DNA of 7,222 bases, from contig JASLXW010000091.1 of NCBI GenBank assembly GCA_030740135.1, positions 1 through 7,222 on the forward strand. The letters are read 5' to 3'. The notes under the pieces are model-generated. The model worked only from the letters and a program-made list of their open reading frames with translations, searched no databases and was not told where the DNA came from. Source of the DNA: Nitrospinota bacterium (GTDB taxonomy: Bacteria; UBA8248; JACPRG01). The first letter of the stretch is position 1; each line of letters opens with the position of its first letter. This document shows, in pieces, positions 5,570 to 7,222 of the stretch. Position numbers and translations under genes: made by a program.

Positions 5570-5662
5570 CGTCAGGCCGAAACCCATCCGGACGGCGCAG
5601 CCGTGCCACCACAGATGCCGCCGTTGTGATTCTTCGGGGTCGCCTTCAGCAAAATGACGCAT
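5531..5662 (-). CDS. 43-residue membrane miniprotein, antisense overlap
   Basis: This is an unrecognised small protein on the minus strand. ATG 5662 is preceded by AAGGAG (5673-5668) at a five-base spacing, the best ribosome binding site in this intergenic region, and the frame ends at TAG 5533-5531. The first half is polar and rich in His, Arg and Trp (MRHFAEGDPEES, then RRHLWWHG). The second half is one hydrophobic span (MGFGLTLLLAVFSWILLA) reaching the C-terminus, so it would be a tail-anchored or single-span inner-membrane protein. Its 3' end overlaps the last 39 bases of the Mrr-like gene in convergent orientation. A possible promoter is weak: TTGACA on the minus strand at 5760-5755 lacks a well-spaced -10. 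A GGGGC/GCCCC hairpin (5703-5718) lies in its leader. It could be chance, but the ribosome site plus a clean span argue for a gene. Confidence 0.55.
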   Translation of the reverse strand: MRHFAEGDPEESQRRHLWWHGCAVRMGFGLTLLLAVFSWILLA

Positions 5663-5838
5663 GTCGGCTCCTTAAGACAAATATCCATTCCGATCCGCGC
5701 AAGGGGCCATGGAGCCCCGAGCCAGGAGAATAAGGAAACAGATGCGCACCGCCCTGTCAAGACCATCGGATCCGGGGAGCGGCCGGGGCGGGCGGCATCG
5801 ACATTTCCGCCCCATGAGACCGGACGCCGGAGGACTGC

Positions 5839-6834
5839 ATGAAGCTCGCCATCTTTGAAACCTTGCCGCAAGACCCCATCGGCCCCCGTCTGGGCCTCGT
5901 CCTGGATGACGGGTCGGTGATCGACATGAACCTCGCGCTGACGATCGCCGAGGCCGGCCGGCGCGACCCCGGGGCCATGGCGTTGCGGACCAAATGGGCC
6001 CGGGACGGCGTCCTCGGATTCATCCGGGGCGGGCGGGAGTCCGACGACGCCGCCGACCGGGTGATCGATCTCGTCCAATCCAGCCGGGAGAAAGGCGAGA
6101 CGCTGAAAGGCGCCAAGGTCACCGCCGTCGTTCACCCGGCGGGCGGCCTGCGGTTTCACGCCCCCCTCCCCCGGCCGGGCAAGTTCGTCGCCATCGGCTT
6201 CAATTTCAGCGACCACATCGAGGAAAATCCGAACAAGCCCAGGGCCCGCTACCCCATGGGCTTCATTCAGGTCCCCCGGGCCATCACCGGGCACGAGGCC
6301 CCCATCGTCCACCCCCGGCACACGAAGGAGGTGGATTACGAGGTGGAGATCGCCATCGTCATCGGCAAGGGCGGGAAGGACATCCCGGCGGAGCGGGCGA
6401 TGGAGCACGTCGCGGGCTACACCATCTTCAACGACATCAGCGCCCGCGACCTCCAGCGCGGCGAGATGAAATTCGGCATGCTCTTCATGGGGAAAAACTT
6501 CGACGGATTCGCGCCGATGGGACCGCACCTGGTCACGGCGGATGAAGTCCCCGACCCCGACGACTTGACGCTCCAGACCTGGGTCAACGACGAGCCCGAG
6601 CCCCGGCAGGACGGCAACACGCGGGACATGATCTTCAAAATGCCGGAGTTGATCTCCCACTGGTCGAAGATGACGCTCGAGCCCGGGGACATCATCTCGA
6701 CGGGCACCCCGTCCGGCGTGGCGACGTTCCGCGAACCCCCCGAGGATTATTATCTCAAACCCGGCGATACGGTGCGCTGCGTCGTGAGCCGTCTCGGCGA
6801 GCTCCGCAACCCCATCGTAGCGGACACGGCGTAA
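5839..6834 (+). CDS. fumarylacetoacetate hydrolase (FAH) family enzyme
   Basis: This is a 331-residue metal-dependent hydrolase or decarboxylase of the FAH superfamily, which cleaves C-C bonds in or otherwise acts on beta-keto-acid-like compounds, often in aromatic catabolism. ATG 5839 follows GGAGG (5829-5833) by five bases. An N-terminal domain of about 110 residues precedes the catalytic fold. Signature elements appear in order: FVAIGFNFSDHIEE (substrate side), E168-x-E170 in VDYEVEIAIVIGK and D199 in FNDISARD (metal ligands by family comparison), MGKNFDGFAPMGP, a late segment EPGDIISTGTPSGV, and PGDTVRC near the end. These suit acylpyruvase, 2-hydroxyhepta-2,4-diene-1,7-dioate isomerase or related members. 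The exact substrate cannot be read, and no aromatic-degradation genes are nearby. Length is normal and no disruption is seen. It is probably monocistronic: upstream lies 176 bases of leader with no clear promoter. Confidence 0.93.
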   Translation: MKLAIFETLPQDPIGPRLGLVLDDGSVIDMNLALTIAEAGRRDPGAMALRTKWARDGVLGFIRGGRESDDAADRVIDLVQSSREKGETLKGAKVTAVVHPAGGLRFHAPLPRPGKFVAIGFNFSDHIEENPNKPRARYPMGFIQVPRAITGHEAPIVHPRHTKEVDYEVEIAIVIGKGGKDIPAERAMEHVAGYTIFNDISARDLQRGEMKFGMLFMGKNFDGFAPMGPHLVTADEVPDPDDLTLQTWVNDEPEPRQDGNTRDMIFKMPELISHWSKMTLEPGDIISTGTPSGVATFREPPEDYYLKPGDTVRCVVSRLGELRNPIVADTA

Positions 6835-6906
6835 ACCGAACAGCGCGGCGGACGATCACCCGGCTTCGGAACCCGCGTCTCAGATGTCCTGAACCCACAT
6901 CCTCCC
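6835..6906. other. short intergenic gap after the FAH gene
   Basis: About 70 bases lie between the FAH stop and the next promoter. Several short GC-rich inverted segments occur, but none is followed by a T-run. No gene or clear terminator is seen. Confidence 0.5.
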
Positions 6907-6934
6907 TTGATTCCCGCCGGATTGGGTATATACT
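6907..6934 (+). promoter_or_regulatory. sigma70-type promoter of the moaA leader
   Basis: TTGATT (6907-6912) and TATACT (6929-6934) are separated by 16 bases. The predicted start is near 6941, about 30 bases before the P1 stem of the riboswitch. The local AT-richness stands out in this GC-rich window. Confidence 0.65.
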
Positions 6935-6970
6935 TGAACTTGCAGGATAAATGAATCACGGACCTGAATC

Positions 6971-7073
6971 CGTTCTCCGAGCCTCCGGGTGCTTGGACGC
7001 AAAAGCCATGACCCGCGGGCCGATAGGGTTGGGGGGGAGACCCGCCGGCCTCCCGTGCTTGGAAAGGAGAACG
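6971..7073 (+). ncRNA. Moco (molybdenum cofactor) riboswitch aptamer
   Basis: This leader RNA domain is closed by a perfect 8-bp P1 stem, CGTTCTCC (6971-6978) with GGAGAACG (7066-7073). Inside, CGGGT (6986-6990) pairs with ACCCG (7011-7015) and, above an internal loop, TGG with CCA. A second arm has GGCC (7018-7021) with GGCC (7047-7050) and GGGT (7026-7029) with ACCC (7040-7043). The purine segment GGAAAGGAG runs into the 3' P1 strand. GTGCTTGGA occurs twice (6989-6997 and 7055-7063). Conserved-looking unpaired tracts, the position between a promoter and a terminator, and moaA immediately downstream all fit the Moco RNA motif, which represses cofactor biosynthesis when ligand is plentiful. 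Assignment to Moco rather than a tungsten-cofactor variant or another class rests on context and my memory of the motif. Confidence 0.82.
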
Positions 7074-7130
7074 CGGGCCTCGGCGTAGAATCCTTCCGGG
7101 CCGGCGTTCCCTTGTGAACGCCGGCCTTTT
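7069..7130 (+). terminator. intrinsic terminator with antiterminator strand, before moaA
   Basis: GGCCGGCGTTC (7099-7109) pairs perfectly over 11 bp with GAACGCCGGCC (7116-7126) around CCTTGT, followed by TTTTCTT (7127-7133). The upstream GAACGCGGGCC (7069-7079) matches the terminator's 3' arm at 10 of 11 bases and overlaps the 3' strand of P1. It can therefore pair with 7099-7109 and block the terminator when P1 is not formed. Folding of P1 would free the terminator and switch transcription off. Confidence 0.85.
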
Positions 7131-7169
7131 CTTGTGAAAGGCGGTTCACCCGTCCGGAGGAAATTCATC

Positions 7170-7222
7170 CTGGCCCTTTACGACACATACGGCCGGCCGC
7201 ACAACGATCTGCGGATCTCCGT
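7170..7222 (+). CDS. moaA: GTP 3',8-cyclase MoaA, 5' end only
   Basis: This is the beginning of the radical-SAM enzyme that makes the first intermediate of molybdenum cofactor synthesis, cut off by the window edge. The visible residues, ALYDTYGRPHNDLRISV, match the conserved MoaA N-terminus (D-x-[YF]-G-R-x-x-x-x-LRIS) that precedes the CxxxCxxC cluster motif, which is not yet reached. GGAGG at 7156-7160 points to a start at 7167-7170; in this frame that is CTG 7170 (spacing nine) or ATC 7167, both non-standard. An in-frame GTG at 7134 would add twelve residues but would place the ribosome binding site inside the gene and overlap the terminator end. The leader carries the riboswitch and terminator described above, so expression should follow Moco level. 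The start is uncertain; the identity is fairly sure for so short a fragment. Confidence 0.82.
   Translation, partial: MALYDTYGRPHNDLRIS

Noticed and set aside
5703..5718. GGGGC/GCCCC hairpin as a terminator
   Set aside because: The stem is short with no T-run on either strand and lies inside a leader rather than after a gene.
5572..6660. 362-residue minus-strand frame across the FAH gene
   Set aside because: It is the complement of a well-supported FAH enzyme, with Asp/Val/Gly-rich shadow composition and no domain signal.
6971..7073. Cobalamin riboswitch
   Set aside because: I do not see the B12 box or the usual GCCACTG element, and the downstream gene is moaA, not a B12-related gene.

Overview
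The window is high-GC bacterial chromosomal DNA with short intergenic gaps, Shine-Dalgarno-led genes on both strands and intrinsic terminators. A lipoprotein HtrA protease, exported proteins, a four-cluster ferredoxin, an apparent selenoprotein and a molybdopterin-synthesis gene together suggest a redox-versatile, probably Gram-negative, anaerobic or microaerophilic lineage. I would guess the Desulfobacterota, Nitrospirota or NC10 type, but nothing here fixes the phylum. I saw no CRISPR array, insertion sequence, rRNA or tRNA.

Left part (1-2133). A DsbA/FrnE-like thiol oxidoreductase starts at a TTG at 242 behind a strong AAAGGAGG. It carries an in-frame TGA at 284-286 exactly where the first cysteine of the CxxC active site belongs (C-V-H-[UGA]-A-W-C). 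A hairpin with the geometry of a bacterial SECIS element follows, so this is very probably a selenoprotein that ORF finders start 72 bases too late. Next is an exported DUF3179 protein whose reading frame is cut by an amber TAG at a conserved tryptophan position, while the family's C-terminal 41 residues continue in frame to a TGA at 2084-2086.

Middle (2133-4735, minus strand). A four-cluster [4Fe-4S] polyferredoxin has a near-perfect sigma70 promoter and its own intrinsic terminator. Downstream, a lipoprotein HtrA/DegP-type serine protease with two PDZ domains overlaps, through a TTGA junction, an 85-residue membrane protein that looks like the C-terminal half of a longer family. The DUF3179 gene and this minus-strand block converge on a GC hairpin at 2116-2131.

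Right part (4690-7222, plus strand). A promoter divergent from the ferredoxin drives a 55-residue single-span membrane protein and a 181-residue membrane-anchored Mrr-like protein whose nuclease motif looks degenerate. A 43-residue membrane miniprotein with a strong ribosome binding site lies antisense to the end of that gene. A fumarylacetoacetate hydrolase family enzyme follows. The last 300 bases hold a promoter, a structured leader that I read as a molybdenum-cofactor riboswitch (8-bp P1 closing about 103 nt), a textbook terminator, and the first codons of moaA. The 3' strand of P1 is almost identical to the 3' strand of the terminator, which gives a clear attenuation switch.

The observations most worth follow-up are the selenocysteine DsbA with its SECIS, the riboswitch-terminator switch before moaA, the amber codon in the DUF3179 gene, and the two membrane miniproteins.
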